Shown: in pieces, positions 1 to 9,814 of the stretch
Numbering within the stretch: position 1 is the first letter of the stretch
Layout of the letters: the number at the start of each line of letters is the position of its first letter
From: Sphingobacteriales bacterium
GTDB taxonomy: Bacteria; Bacteroidota; Bacteroidia; Chitinophagales; UBA2359
Reading direction: 5' to 3'
Assembly: GCA_016706405.1 (NCBI GenBank)
Contig: JADJJT010000003.1
Location: 248,001-312,000, forward strand
Length of the DNA: 64,000 nt
Program-made: the position numbers and the translations under genes
Notes under the pieces: model-generated
Databases searched by the model: none
Told to the model about the DNA's origin: nothing
What the model saw: the letters and a program-made list of their open reading frames with translations, nothing else

Positions 1-2559
1 GGCCCCCGAGTAGGCGTAGGTTATTTTGGCGCTGCAAGTGATGTTGGCGGGCAGCGGCGCTGGAGTTTAAGCATTAATGGAACAGTTTACCCAAGCAGTG
101 TACAGCTAACTGCCGGAAGTACCGCTTTTTTAGTAGTAAGTATAAATTTTGGCGCAACAAATACGGTAAATTTTTACGTCAATCCAAGCAGTATTGGCGG
201 AAGCGCGCCTACGCCAACCCTAACCCAAACAACCAATTCGGCACTTGAGTTTAGAAGCCTTGCCCTTTATTTAGGAGACGATACTAACAACGGCAGCGTT
301 GACGAAATACGTTTTGCCAGCACCTACCAATGTGCTACCCCCGATACCGACACGCCCGTTAATTTGCCGCCCGTTGCCGTTATAACTGCTACCCCCATCA
401 CCGGACAAGCCCCTTTAAACGTAAACCTATCGGGTGCCGACTCGTATGACGGTGACGGCAGTATAGTATCTTACCAATGGGATTTTGGCGATGGAACAGG
501 CGGCACAACCGGAGTAACAACAAATCATACCTACCACGCATTAGGGCAAATTCCGGTAAGTTTAACCGTAACCGACAACTATGGCCTACAAAACAGCACC
601 ACCGCCTTTATAACTGTTTTAGACCAAAATAATAGTTTTCCATGCTTAAGTTCGTTTACCTTAGTGCGGCAAGCAAGTTGTAACCAAAACAATGGGCGTA
701 TTGATGTATATTCACAAATTGTAAGTAGTTTTGAGTTGCGCAATGCCTCAAATACCGTTATGACGGCTACCAACGGTAACGAGTTTCATAATTTAGCGGC
801 AGGTATTTATACCTATACCGCCAGCAGCGCAACAGGCTGCACCGACACATTTAGCCTGTATGTACCCGTTGATAGTACAACTTGCGCGGGCTGGTCGCCA
901 GATTTTTGCAGTATGGATATGGGGGTAGGCCTGTCGGGTATTGCCGATTGGATTACAGAGCGGCCTTTTAAAAACTTAATGAAATCGGCGCGCGAAGATT
1001 ATGTGCCTTACCACGAAGGTTGCAATTGTTGGAGCAATAATGCCTTAAACGAAATGAGTTTTGATGCCAACGGCTACCCAACCTCGTTGCCCCAAAATAC
1101 CAGCGCAAGCCCACAAACTTTGTTGCGCATGGTAATTTCAAGCGATGGCGGCTCGTTGCAAAACGGGCAAACCTATGTGCTGCTTTACGATGGCATAGGT
1201 ACAATAAGTATTCATGGCGATGCATTTGCTACCAGCAATACCGCCGGCCGGATGGAGTTTGATGTAGTCGGCTCTGGCAATATTTGGGTGCATTTAGAGA
1301 GTTCACAATCGGGTAATTACCTTCGCAATTTCCGGATGCTGCGCCTTGCCGATGAATTTGCCGACCTAACAAATGCGCCATTTTATCAAACCTTTTTAGA
1401 CCGTATTGCACCATTTCGCAGCCTGCGTTTTATGGATTGGGGTGCTACCAATAACAGCCCTTTAATAAACTGGGCAAACCGCAAACAAACTACCCACCGA
1501 ACCTTTAGCGGCGACAGGGGTGTGCCTTACGAAACAATGATACAATTAGCCAATATTACCCAAAAAGATGTTTGGATTTGTGTGCCGCATTTAGCTGACG
1601 ATGATTTTGTTACCCAAATGGCCACCCTTTTCCGCGACAATTTAAACCCTAATCTAAATATTTACTTAGAGTATAGCAACGAAGTTTGGAACTGGATGTT
1701 TGGGCAAGCACAGCATAACAACGACAACCGGCCGCTTAACCTCAATTATGGCCGAGCTATGGCACAAAAGGCCGACCGCGTATTTAAAATTTGGCATAAT
1801 GTGTTTGGCAACCAAAAAATAAGGGTTAAACGTGTGTTAGGTTTGCAGTTAGGTTTTTCGTACTTAAACGAACAAATTTTATCGCAATTAAAACAAACCG
1901 ATTGGGATTATGCTTCGCCTACCTGGTATTTTGGGCTTGATCACGGGGCATCCGGAAATCCGGTTTTAAACGCAGGCTCAACCGCAGTAAATGTGCTTAC
2001 CAATGCCCGCAATGCCTGGATTAATTTCAAACCCACAATCCGGCAAGATTACCGCAATATTAAGCTCTTTGGTAAAGAAATTATTAACTACGAGGGAGGG
2101 CAACATTTTGCCGATTTTCAACAGCACCCCTACCTGCAAGCTATGTACGATGCCCAATATCATGCCAATATGTATGCCCTGTACAACGAAGTTTTAGACA
2201 GTACTCGTATTTGGGGCAGCAAAATGCCAATGGCTTTTGTGCTCTCGGGCGTGCAAGAAAGTGTTTATGGTTCGTGGGGGCATTTGCCCGATATTGATAC
2301 GCCCGAGCCATTTTTAACCAACGCGCCTAAATACCAAGCCCTGCTTGATAATACACCCAACCGCCCGCGCCCTATGATTAGCGGCCCCCTAACAACCTGT
2401 GGCAACCAGTCTTATACTTACACCACACCGTTTGTTTCAGGAGCAAATTATAATTGGGTAGTAACAGGGGGCACACTCGAAACCGGGCAAGGCACCAACA
2501 CCGTTACCGTAAAATGGGCAAACGGAACACTCGGCAATATTTCGGTGTACCAGTATTAA
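1..2559 (+). CDS. Secreted PKD-domain protein with clan GH-A-like glycosidase region (5' partial)
   Basis: The frame is open from the first base, so the gene starts before the window; 852 residues are visible. Residues 1-118 resemble a LamG/concanavalin-like beta-sandwich ending in GSVDEIRFAS. Residues 122-207 form a PKD domain (YQWDFGDG, VSLTVTDN). Residues 300-760 look like a (beta/alpha)8 glycoside hydrolase of clan GH-A: SNEVW puts a candidate acid/base Glu at 561, and NYEGGQ a candidate nucleophile Glu at 698. A short PKD-like module (NYNWVVTGG, VTVKWANG) closes the protein. These motifs are seen; the enzymatic role is inferred and the substrate is unknown. The stop follows the last module directly, with no T9SS sorting domain, which is odd for such a protein. 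The convergent moaE stop lies 17 bp away. Confidence 0.75.
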   Translation, partial: GPRVGVGYFGAASDVGGQRRWSLSINGTVYPSSVQLTAGSTAFLVVSINFGATNTVNFYVNPSSIGGSAPTPTLTQTTNSALEFRSLALYLGDDTNNGSVDEIRFASTYQCATPDTDTPVNLPPVAVITATPITGQAPLNVNLSGADSYDGDGSIVSYQWDFGDGTGGTTGVTTNHTYHALGQIPVSLTVTDNYGLQNSTTAFITVLDQNNSFPCLSSFTLVRQASCNQNNGRIDVYSQIVSSFELRNASNTVMTATNGNEFHNLAAGIYTYTASSATGCTDTFSLYVPVDSTTCAGWSPDFCSMDMGVGLSGIADWITERPFKNLMKSAREDYVPYHEGCNCWSNNALNEMSFDANGYPTSLPQNTSASPQTLLRMVISSDGGSLQNGQTYVLLYDGIGTISIHGDAFATSNTAGRMEFDVVGSGNIWVHLESSQSGNYLRNFRMLRLADEFADLTNAPFYQTFLDRIAPFRSLRFMDWGATNNSPLINWANRKQTTHRTFSGDRGVPYETMIQLANITQKDVWICVPHLADDDFVTQMATLFRDNLNPNLNIYLEYSNEVWNWMFGQAQHNNDNRPLNLNYGRAMAQKADRVFKIWHNVFGNQKIRVKRVLGLQLGFSYLNEQILSQLKQTDWDYASPTWYFGLDHGASGNPVLNAGSTAVNVLTNARNAWINFKPTIRQDYRNIKLFGKEIINYEGGQHFADFQQHPYLQAMYDAQYHANMYALYNEVLDSTRIWGSKMPMAFVLSGVQESVYGSWGHLPDIDTPEPFLTNAPKYQALLDNTPNRPRPMISGPLTTCGNQSYTYTTPFVSGANYNWVVTGGTLETGQGTNTVTVKWANGTLGNISVYQY

Positions 2560-2576
2560 TTAATTTAAGCGTTGCT

Positions 2577-3032
2577 TTAGGTGTTTTCTTTCCAAACATG
2601 CCCCTCATTGTCTTGTAAAATTTCCTTGCCCCAAATTGGCACTTCTTTTTTAATGCGTTCAACAATTTCGTTGCAGGCATCAATAGCATCGCGGCGATGT
2701 TTTGACGAGGTAAATACAAACAGCGATATTTCGCCGGCTAGTACCAAGCCCAAACTATGGTAAATATGCATACAAGTTAAACTATATTTGGCAAAAATTG
2801 CCTCCCTAATCTCGTGCAAAATGGCTTCGGCCATTTCGGTGTAGGTGGTATATTCAATAGCGGCTACAATTTGCCCAGTGTTGTGTTGGTCGTTGCGTAC
2901 CTGACCTAAAAAAATACTGTGTGCGCCAATTTCTAATTTTGTACTGTGTTTGGCTATAGAATCGGCAATAAAATTGGGCGAAATTGCACCTTCAAGAAAT
3001 ACTTTTTTAGGTTTTCTAAGTTTTTCCATCAA
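2577..3032 (-). CDS. moaE: Molybdopterin synthase catalytic subunit MoaE
   Basis: This is the large subunit of molybdopterin synthase, which inserts two sulfurs, carried by the thiocarboxylated C-terminus of MoaD, into cyclic pyranopterin monophosphate during molybdenum cofactor synthesis. The 151-residue length is normal. The family signatures are present: FLGQVRND near the N-terminus, the YTEMAE stretch, SLG.VLAGEISLFV in the middle, and VPIWGKE near the C-terminus, which carries the conserved active-site lysines (IKKEVPIWGKE). It is the last gene of a minus-strand run moaD, moeB, moaE, with only 15 bp between it and moeB, so co-transcription is likely. No lesion is seen. Confidence 0.95.
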   Translation of the reverse strand: MMEKLRKPKKVFLEGAISPNFIADSIAKHSTKLEIGAHSIFLGQVRNDQHNTGQIVAAIEYTTYTEMAEAILHEIREAIFAKYSLTCMHIYHSLGLVLAGEISLFVFTSSKHRRDAIDACNEIVERIKKEVPIWGKEILQDNEGHVWKENT

Positions 3033-3047
3033 ATTTATGTTAGAAAT

Positions 3048-4187
3048 TTAAAGTGATTGAATGCCGCCGGCAATATTAAAAACAGATTTGTTGGGGTAGT
3101 TTTTCCGGATTTGTTCAGCCGCAACAGCACTTCGTTTACCCGTTTGGCAAAAGCAAAAAATTGAATCATACGGGGTCAAATCCGGATAATAATTTGAAAG
3201 CTCGGGCAATGGTATATTTAAGTACGAATATTTTGTAAGTTTGGGCTGTTCATGTTCAAAACGCACATCAATAAATATGGTTTTTCCGGATTTCATTTTC
3301 AATTCATTTACAACTGCCTCTACCCCACCCCACGATATTTCGAAGTAATTGTTGTTTTCATTGTCTCTACCGTCGTTTATACTACAAAGGAGTTGCTCGT
3401 ATTTTCGTTGCTTAAATTCTGCAAAATCAGAAGGCATATTTTCTTCTGCCCGCGGGTTTGGCAGTAATTCAATTTGATAAAAATTAGGTTCTAAAAATGA
3501 ATAGACCAATAATTTATTTGTTAATGGCGCGCCAATTCCGGTTATAATTTTGATGGCTTCGGCTGCCTGCAAACCACCTACAATGGCGGGTAGCACGCCC
3601 AAAACACCTCCTTCGGCACAATTTTGAAACTGGTTAGCCTTGGGTAAATCCGGAAAAAGGTCGCGGTAATTACAGGGCCGATGAGTTGCTCCATCTTGCT
3701 TAAAGTAATTAAAAACGGAAACTTGCCCTTCGTATTGGTGGACTGCGCCATAAATTAGCGTTTTTTTCAATAAAAAGCAGGCATCATTGACTAAATATCG
3801 GGTTTCAAAATTATCTGAACCATCTAAAATTAAATCGTAATTGTGAAACAGGGAAAGTGCATTTTGATTATCTATACCAAAACAAAGCGGCTCAAAATTT
3901 ATATCCGGATGCTGTAAAGCTAATTTTTGTGCGGCTATTTGTGCTTTAGGCAAGCCTACATCGGCAAATCCGAACAAAACCTGCCGGTGCAAATTGCTAA
4001 TTTCTACCACATCGGGGTCGGCAATTGCAATATGGCCAACCCCTGCCGCAGCCAAATACAGCAAGGCAGGGCAGCCCAAACCACCCGCACCAATGACCAA
4101 AATTTTAGCCTCGGCCAATTTTTGTTGGGTAGTTTGGCCGAATTTAGGCAAAATGATTTGCCTTTGGTATTTTTCAGGCAGGTGCAT
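3048..4187 (-). CDS. moeB: MoeB/ThiF-type adenylyltransferase with C-terminal rhodanese domain
   Basis: An E1-like enzyme that adenylates the C-terminal Gly-Gly of a sulfur carrier, here most likely the neighbouring MoaD. Residues 1-245 hold the ThiF fold: nucleotide motif GAGGLGCPALL near residue 33, DPDVVEISNLHRQ near 58, and NCAEGGVLGVLP with a conserved Cys near 189. Residues 280-379 form a rhodanese domain with the Cys loop CFCQTGKRS near 349, so adenylation and sulfur transfer are fused as in MOCS3-like proteins. The paired CxxC zinc motifs of E. coli MoeB are not visible. It sits between moaD and moaE, which supports a molybdopterin role rather than thiamine synthesis. Confidence 0.92.
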   Translation of the reverse strand: MHLPEKYQRQIILPKFGQTTQQKLAEAKILVIGAGGLGCPALLYLAAAGVGHIAIADPDVVEISNLHRQVLFGFADVGLPKAQIAAQKLALQHPDINFEPLCFGIDNQNALSLFHNYDLILDGSDNFETRYLVNDACFLLKKTLIYGAVHQYEGQVSVFNYFKQDGATHRPCNYRDLFPDLPKANQFQNCAEGGVLGVLPAIVGGLQAAEAIKIITGIGAPLTNKLLVYSFLEPNFYQIELLPNPRAEENMPSDFAEFKQRKYEQLLCSINDGRDNENNNYFEISWGGVEAVVNELKMKSGKTIFIDVRFEHEQPKLTKYSYLNIPLPELSNYYPDLTPYDSIFCFCQTGKRSAVAAEQIRKNYPNKSVFNIAGGIQSL

Positions 4188-4240
4188 TAAAACAAGGGCA
4201 GCAAAAATGTTTCTAAAACCAAGGGCGGAAAGTCATGAAA

Positions 4241-4468
4241 CTACCCCCCTGAAAACGGTGGTAGCAGGGCAATTTCGGCGTTGGGGTGCAAAACTGTATT
4301 TTGCAAAACTATTTTTTTATCGACTGCAATTTGGTAGGGCAAATCGTTTAAATTAGGATAGTTTTGTTTCAACCACGCTTGCAACTCATCGGTATTGTTT
4401 AAGGGCGGTAAGGTGCAAGCAGAGGTTTTAATAATTTCGGCAATTTTTCCAAAGGCCAGCAATTTCAT
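4241..4468 (-). CDS. moaD: Molybdopterin synthase sulfur-carrier subunit MoaD
   Basis: A 75-residue ubiquitin-like sulfur carrier. It ends exactly in Gly-Gly (LLPPFSGG), the diglycine that MoeB adenylates and that carries the thiocarboxylate to MoaE. The N-terminus, MKLLAFGKIAEI, is the usual first beta-strand. It is the first of three consecutive Mo-cofactor genes on the minus strand; moeB starts 53 bp downstream. moaA, moaC and mogA are not in this window. Normal length and no anomaly. Confidence 0.93.
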   Translation of the reverse strand: MKLLAFGKIAEIIKTSACTLPPLNNTDELQAWLKQNYPNLNDLPYQIAVDKKIVLQNTVLHPNAEIALLPPFSGG

Positions 4469-4506
4469 ACACCTGCTACAAAGAATAGATTATTTTGTTT
4501 CAAAAA

Positions 4507-4944
4507 TTAGCAATGGGCTTCAAATGCCGCAAGCAAACTTTGTGCTATTGCTTGTGCGGATACCCCTTCAATTTGATACCGTTCTACAAAATGAACCAAC
4601 TGCCCGTTTTTAAACAAGGCCATCGAGGGCGAAGAAGGTGGGTAGGGCAAGGTGTAAGCGCGGGCGCGGGCTACAGCCTCGGGTTCAACACCGGCAAAAA
4701 CGGTACCTGCATGCGTAGGTTTTTTAGTGGCCTGTTGCATCGCCAATTTTGCAGCTGGCCGGGCGTTTGCTGCCGCACAGCCACAAACCGAATTAATAAC
4801 TAAAAAATAAGTGCCTTCGGTATTTTTTATAGCCGCATCAACGGCTTCGGGGGTTGTTAAATTCTCAAATCCCGCATTTACCAAATCGGCACGCATGGGG
4901 GCGGTAAGTTCATCCGGATAGAAGGAGGTTCTAAGATTTATCAT
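4507..4944 (-). CDS. BrxA/BrxB-family bacilliredoxin (YphP/YqiW, DUF1094)
   Basis: A small thiol-disulfide protein of 145 residues in the BrxA/BrxB family, which removes bacillithiol from S-bacillithiolated proteins. The family hallmark is seen: VINSVCGCAAANARPA around residues 51-66, with the CxC catalytic pair; the nucleophile is normally the first Cys. A bacillithiol function is supported by bshC, the final enzyme of bacillithiol synthesis, at 53440. It lies 38 bp upstream of moaD on the same strand and may share its transcript, although no functional link to the molybdenum cofactor is needed to explain that. Confidence 0.9.
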   Translation of the reverse strand: MINLRTSFYPDELTAPMRADLVNAGFENLTTPEAVDAAIKNTEGTYFLVINSVCGCAAANARPAAKLAMQQATKKPTHAGTVFAGVEPEAVARARAYTLPYPPSSPSMALFKNGQLVHFVERYQIEGVSAQAIAQSLLAAFEAHC

Positions 4945-5053
4945 TTCCTTAAAAAATATTATATGACGTGAGAAATTAAATTATAGACATTTTTAGAAAC
5001 AACAAAATATCACTTTTTGTTTAACAACAAGCGAAATGTTTAAGATTTATTAA

Positions 5054-7153
5054 TTATGCTACGGTTGCACCGTTACTGCTGTCGTTGGGTGGCGCTACAA
5101 ATAATAGTTTGCCGGTTGCTGGGTCGGCGGCCATTAAAATCATACCTCTACTTTCAATTCCGCGCAAAAGTCGGGGGGCTAAATTGGCCAATACCAACAC
5201 TTTTTGATTAATAATTTCGTTAGGCTGGTAATGCTCGGCTATTCCCGACACAACGGTACGTTGCTCGTAGCCCAAGTCTATTTGCAATTTTAATAATTTA
5301 TCGGCTTTTTGAACTTTTTCGGCGGCTAAAATAGTGCCAACCCGGATATCCATTTTGGCAAACTCGTCGTAACTGATTGTTTCTTTTTGAGGCAGATACA
5401 CAATATCAGGTTTACTTTCCGGAGTTTTATCCGGATTTTGTTGTTTGGCAGCTTGCAATTTTTCGAGTTGTTGGTTTATTTGTTCTTCGGTAATTTTTTG
5501 AAACAACAAACCTACCGGCTCAACATGTTGCCCAGTTTCAATGGTGTAGTTTCCTTTAATAATATTTTGAATATCGGCGGGTGTTAATTGCAAAAACTGC
5601 CGCAATTTAATAGCAGTAAAAGGCAAATATGGCTGACAATAGGCGGCTAAATAAGCAGTAATACGAAGGCAGAGACGCAAAATTGCGGCTGTTTTATCCG
5701 GATTTGTTTTGATTAATTTCCATGGTTCGGTATCGCTAATGAGTTTATTGCCCAAACGCGCTACATTCATTAATTCTGTCAATCCATTTCTAAATTCAAA
5801 ATTATGAATAGCGGCATCGTATTCGTAAGGGAAAGCTTGTAGTGTATCAAAAACATTGGCAAATTCAATATTTGTCGCTTCAAGGATATGGGCAGGCACG
5901 GCAGGCACAGATCCGGCATAATTTTTTTGCATTAAAACGCTCACCCTGTTCACAAAATTGCCAAAAACGGCCAACAATTCGTTGTTATTCCTCGCCTGAA
6001 AATCGCGCCAGCTAAAATCGCTGTCTTTATTTTCGGGCATATTAGCGGCAAGTACATAGCGCAGCGCATCCTGATGTTCGGGAAAATCGGCTAAATACTC
6101 GTGTACCCAAACGGCATGATTTCTTGAGGTAGAGAATTTTTGGCCTTCGAGGTTTAAAAATTGATTAGCGGGCACATTAGTGGGCAAAACATAGTTTCCG
6201 TGCGCTTTTAAAATCATTGGAAAGTTAATACAATGAAAAACAATATTATCTTTTCCAATAAAATGTATTAATTTAGTATCCGGATTTTGCCAATATTCGC
6301 GCCATAATTCCGGATTTCCTTTGTCGATAGCCCATTGTTTTGTAGCCGAAATATATCCAATTGGGGCATCTAACCAAACATACAGCACTTTCCCTTGGGC
6401 ATCGGGTAGTGGAACAGGCACGCCCCAGTCGAGGTCGCGCGTCATGGCGCGGGGCTGCAACCCTTCGTTAAACCAAGCATTACACTGGCCAATAACATGG
6501 TTTTTCCAAGGTTCATTTTCTTGGGTATTTTGTAGCCAGTTTTTAATATCGGCTTGCAGTTCGTCCATACGCAAATACCAGTGTTTGGTTGTTTTAAGCA
6601 CGGGGGGCTGTTTGCTTAAAATTGATATGGGATTAATTAAATCGGTTGGGCTAAGTGCCGAGCCACAATTTTCGCATTGGTCGCCATAGGCGCGGTCGCT
6701 GCCACATTTGGGGCAAGTACCTTGAATGTAGCGGTCGGCTAAAAATTGGTTAAACTGTTCGTCGTAATATTGTTCGGAGGTAATTTCGGTAAAAACTCCT
6801 TTTTCGTACAGTATTTTAAAAAAATCGGATGCTGTTTGGTGGTGTAGTGCCGATGAAGTTCGGTGGTAAATGTCAAATTCAATACCCAAGTTGGCAAATC
6901 CGTTTTTGAGTACTTCGTGGTATTTATTTACAATCTCTTGGGGTGTTTTGCCCTCGCGTTTTGCCTGTATGGTTATCGCCGCACCGTTTTCGTCTGAGCC
7001 GCAAACAAACAGCACATCCTCGCCCATTAGCCGCAAATAACGCACATAAATATCGGCGGGCAAGTAAGCGCCTGCAATATGGCCAAGGTGCGCAGGGCCG
7101 TTGGCATAAGGCAGGGCTGCGGTAACTAAGTAGCGGTTTGGCGTATTGGACAT
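5054..7153 (-). CDS. metG: Methionyl-tRNA synthetase
   Basis: Charges tRNA-Met with methionine. The 699-residue protein has the class I Rossmann core with the HIGH-type motif HLGHIAGAYL (residues 22-31), a zinc knuckle CPKCGSDRAYGDQCENCG (near 144-161), and the KMSKS-type loop as KFSTSRNHAVW (near 340). After the alpha-helical anticodon-binding domain comes an EMAP/Trbp111-like tRNA-binding domain (DIRVGTILAAEKVQKADKLL, from about residue 598), the C-terminal dimerisation module of many bacterial MetG proteins. The Lys-to-Phe change in KMSKS (KFSTS) is common in this family. It is followed by the bacilliredoxin gene, with about 110 bp between. Confidence 0.97.
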   Translation of the reverse strand: MSNTPNRYLVTAALPYANGPAHLGHIAGAYLPADIYVRYLRLMGEDVLFVCGSDENGAAITIQAKREGKTPQEIVNKYHEVLKNGFANLGIEFDIYHRTSSALHHQTASDFFKILYEKGVFTEITSEQYYDEQFNQFLADRYIQGTCPKCGSDRAYGDQCENCGSALSPTDLINPISILSKQPPVLKTTKHWYLRMDELQADIKNWLQNTQENEPWKNHVIGQCNAWFNEGLQPRAMTRDLDWGVPVPLPDAQGKVLYVWLDAPIGYISATKQWAIDKGNPELWREYWQNPDTKLIHFIGKDNIVFHCINFPMILKAHGNYVLPTNVPANQFLNLEGQKFSTSRNHAVWVHEYLADFPEHQDALRYVLAANMPENKDSDFSWRDFQARNNNELLAVFGNFVNRVSVLMQKNYAGSVPAVPAHILEATNIEFANVFDTLQAFPYEYDAAIHNFEFRNGLTELMNVARLGNKLISDTEPWKLIKTNPDKTAAILRLCLRITAYLAAYCQPYLPFTAIKLRQFLQLTPADIQNIIKGNYTIETGQHVEPVGLLFQKITEEQINQQLEKLQAAKQQNPDKTPESKPDIVYLPQKETISYDEFAKMDIRVGTILAAEKVQKADKLLKLQIDLGYEQRTVVSGIAEHYQPNEIINQKVLVLANLAPRLLRGIESRGMILMAADPATGKLLFVAPPNDSSNGATVA

Positions 7154-7198
7154 GTTAGTAATTAAAAAAAGTAAGAGGTGCGGGGCTTGAGTTGCTGT

Positions 7199-8731
7199 TT
7201 ATAATTCAAATTTAATACCTTGCGCTAAAGGTAATTGCGAACTGTAGTTAATAGTATTGGTTTGTCGGCGCATATATGCTTTCCATGCATCTGAGCCACT
7301 TTCGCGGCCACCACCGGTTTCTTTTTCGCCACCGAAAGCGCCACCTATTTCGGCTCCTGATGTGCCAATATTTACGTTGGCTATACCACAATCAGATCCT
7401 TTATGCGACAAAAACTGTTCGGCTTCCATCAAGTTGTTGGTCATAATTGCCGATGATAGCCCTTGTGGCACCTCATTTTGCAGTTGAATTGCTTCTTCAA
7501 TAGTATTATCATATTTAAGCAAATACAAAATGGGGGCAAAAGTTTCGTGTCGAACTATATCTGTTTGACTATCCATTTCAATGATACAAGGCTTCACATA
7601 ACAGCCACTTTCGTAGCCGGCACCGCTTAACACACCGCCCTCAACCAATAAACGTCCGCCTTGTTGTTTGGCTGCTTCAATAGCGGCAAGGTAATTTTTT
7701 ACAGCATCGAGGTCAATCAAGGGGCCAACATGGTTGTTTGCATCTAAAGGGTTACCTATTCGCAATTGGTTGTAGGCTTTTATCAATGCTGTTTTAACTT
7801 TTTCGTAAACACTGCCGTGAATAATTAACCGGCGGGTGGTGGTACAACGCTGGCCACAGGTACCTACTGCGCCAAACACCGCGCCAACCAATAATTGCAT
7901 ATTGGCCGATTCAGATATAATAATGGCATTATTGCCGCCCAACTCCAACAAACTCCGGCCTAAACGCCCTGCTACAGTTTGGCCAACTAATTTGCCCATC
8001 CGAGTAGATCCGGTAGCCGAAATTAACGGCACACGTTCATCACTTGTTAGCCATTGACCAACCTCATAATTACCCATTATTAAACACGAAACTCCATCGG
8101 GAACATCGTTGTTTGCAAATACCTGTGCTGCTAATTTTTGGCAGGCGATAGCAGTTAAGGGCGTTTTTTCTGATGGTTTCCATACACAAACATTGCCACA
8201 AACCCATGCAATAGCTGCATTCCACGACCAAACTGCCACCGGAAAATTAAATGCCGATATAATGCCAATGATGCCCAAAGGATGCCATTGTTCGTACATG
8301 CGGTGCATGGGTCGCTCGCTGTGCATCGTTAGGCCATATAATTGCCGCGACAAACCGACTGCAAAATCACATATATCAATCATTTCTTGTACTTCGCCCA
8401 AGCCTTCTTGCAAACTTTTACCCATTTCGTAGCTAACCAAATGGCCAAGCGCATTTTTATGTTCGCGCAATAGGTTGCCATATTGCCGAACCACTTCGCC
8501 GCGGCGGGGGGCTGGCCATGTTCGCCAAGCGGCGTAAGCTTGTTGGGCAGTTTGTATTACCTGCCCGTAGTTTTGCGCAGTGCTAACCTCGGCATTGGCA
8601 ATAAGCTGGCCATTAACAGGCGAGTGCGAAGCTAAATAATTGCCTGAACCAGTTAGCCATTGGCTTCCGGTTGAAGTGCCATAATTATTGGCATCTAAAT
8701 TAAGTTCGTGTAAAAATTCTTGTATATTCAT
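7199..8731 (-). CDS. ALDH7-family alpha-aminoadipic semialdehyde dehydrogenase
   Basis: An NAD(P)-dependent aldehyde dehydrogenase of the antiquitin (ALDH7) type, typically oxidising alpha-aminoadipic semialdehyde in lysine breakdown. The 510-residue protein shows SAFNFPVAVWSWN, the nucleotide-binding loop ATGSTRMG, the general-base motif ELGGNN (Glu near 266), and the catalytic Cys in GTCGQRCTT (near 300). The C-terminal signature GGEKETGGGRESGSDAWKAY separates ALDH7 from other ALDH families. The substrate is inferred from the family; no other lysine-catabolism gene is adjacent. It stands 45 bp upstream of metG on the same strand. Confidence 0.9.
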   Translation of the reverse strand: MNIQEFLHELNLDANNYGTSTGSQWLTGSGNYLASHSPVNGQLIANAEVSTAQNYGQVIQTAQQAYAAWRTWPAPRRGEVVRQYGNLLREHKNALGHLVSYEMGKSLQEGLGEVQEMIDICDFAVGLSRQLYGLTMHSERPMHRMYEQWHPLGIIGIISAFNFPVAVWSWNAAIAWVCGNVCVWKPSEKTPLTAIACQKLAAQVFANNDVPDGVSCLIMGNYEVGQWLTSDERVPLISATGSTRMGKLVGQTVAGRLGRSLLELGGNNAIIISESANMQLLVGAVFGAVGTCGQRCTTTRRLIIHGSVYEKVKTALIKAYNQLRIGNPLDANNHVGPLIDLDAVKNYLAAIEAAKQQGGRLLVEGGVLSGAGYESGCYVKPCIIEMDSQTDIVRHETFAPILYLLKYDNTIEEAIQLQNEVPQGLSSAIMTNNLMEAEQFLSHKGSDCGIANVNIGTSGAEIGGAFGGEKETGGGRESGSDAWKAYMRRQTNTINYSSQLPLAQGIKFEL

Positions 8732-8859
8732 GACATATTTCCGTAAAATTTATCCGGATAAACAAACCCGATAAATAAAAATAACTGTGTATTTTAGACA
8801 AATAGCCTACAAAGATACGGCTAATTAGTTGGTTTCGTTTTAGAAAAAAACAACGTTGT

Positions 8860-9621
8860 TTATATTAACATTATCTTTTTAGCAAACCAATTTTGATCTT
8901 GAATGAGAATAACGTAATACAAGCCTCGTTTGTTGAGGTCGAAAGGTGGGATAATTTGAAGATAATTGCCTTTAAAGTTAGATAGTTCTTCGGTGTAAAT
9001 GTTTTTTCCGGAGGAACTCAGTATAAATAAAAAAGCATTTCCGGAGGTTGGCGTGTTAAAAGCCAATTCTTGCCTGTTTTTTTGGTAATTCCCATACCAA
9101 TCGAAACTTGAGAATGATTCTAAATTAAGCCCACTAACATTGACAAATCTTTTGCTGAGAAGTTGTTTGTCAAAATAATCTAAATCGGTCAGCGACACAT
9201 CGAGCGTTGTGTGCATGGGGGCAATAAATGCTTGCTCCTGCGTTGAAGTTACTGTTGTACTTGATGTTTCTGTTTGGTTTATGCTTTTTGTTGCTGGCGA
9301 GGCGGTAGTTGTAAGGGCTTGTGTTTCGGTGGGTTGTGGCAGGATATTGTTTAAAGTAATGGCCTCGATGGTAATTTGGCGGCCTGTTTGGTATCCTTTT
9401 GCGTTTAAAATATCGGTTTCGTTATAACCGAGTTTCTCTAAGAAGTTTGGTATTAGTGCAGAAGATAGAAGTACGGTATCGATGCGTTTTTCGGTATTTT
9501 GATATTTTTCTGTAACAATTAACCGCACGGCCATATCATTTGGATTATTTTGGGCTTGTAAAAATAAAAATCCGGAAAAAAAACTTGCCAGCAGAAATGT
9601 AAAAGTGTAATTTTTAAGCAT
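8860..9621 (-). CDS. Secreted protein of unknown function with a T9SS-like C-terminus
   Basis: The 253-residue protein begins with a signal peptide (LLASFFSGFLFLQAQ, cleavage after about residue 23). A low-complexity Thr/Ser-rich linker covers residues 95-130. The last 85 residues look like a beta-sandwich: SFDWYGNYQKNR, FLFILSSSGKNIYTEELSN, and a final RGLYYVILIQDQNWFAKKI. That end pattern (GxYYVxI, then KKI at the terminus) resembles T9SS type A sorting domains, so export through the outer membrane is plausible but not certain. No known enzyme motif is seen. It is flanked by yidC and the ALDH7 gene on the same strand but separated from both by more than 120 bp. Confidence 0.6.
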   Translation of the reverse strand: MLKNYTFTFLLASFFSGFLFLQAQNNPNDMAVRLIVTEKYQNTEKRIDTVLLSSALIPNFLEKLGYNETDILNAKGYQTGRQITIEAITLNNILPQPTETQALTTTASPATKSINQTETSSTTVTSTQEQAFIAPMHTTLDVSLTDLDYFDKQLLSKRFVNVSGLNLESFSSFDWYGNYQKNRQELAFNTPTSGNAFLFILSSSGKNIYTEELSNFKGNYLQIIPPFDLNKRGLYYVILIQDQNWFAKKIMLI

Positions 9622-9814
9622 TAGATAGATAAATAAACGATTTTTTACTCGTTTGCAAAATTAGTCAAGTTTTTGGATTTAATAAAATCAAAATTAGTAA
9701 GGTTGCCGCTTACTGCCCGATAAAACAGTTTTGGTAAATTATACGCAGTGAAAACAATTGGCTAATTAGATAAAATTGTTGTATCCGGAAAAAATGAAAT
9801 TGGCAAACTAATTT

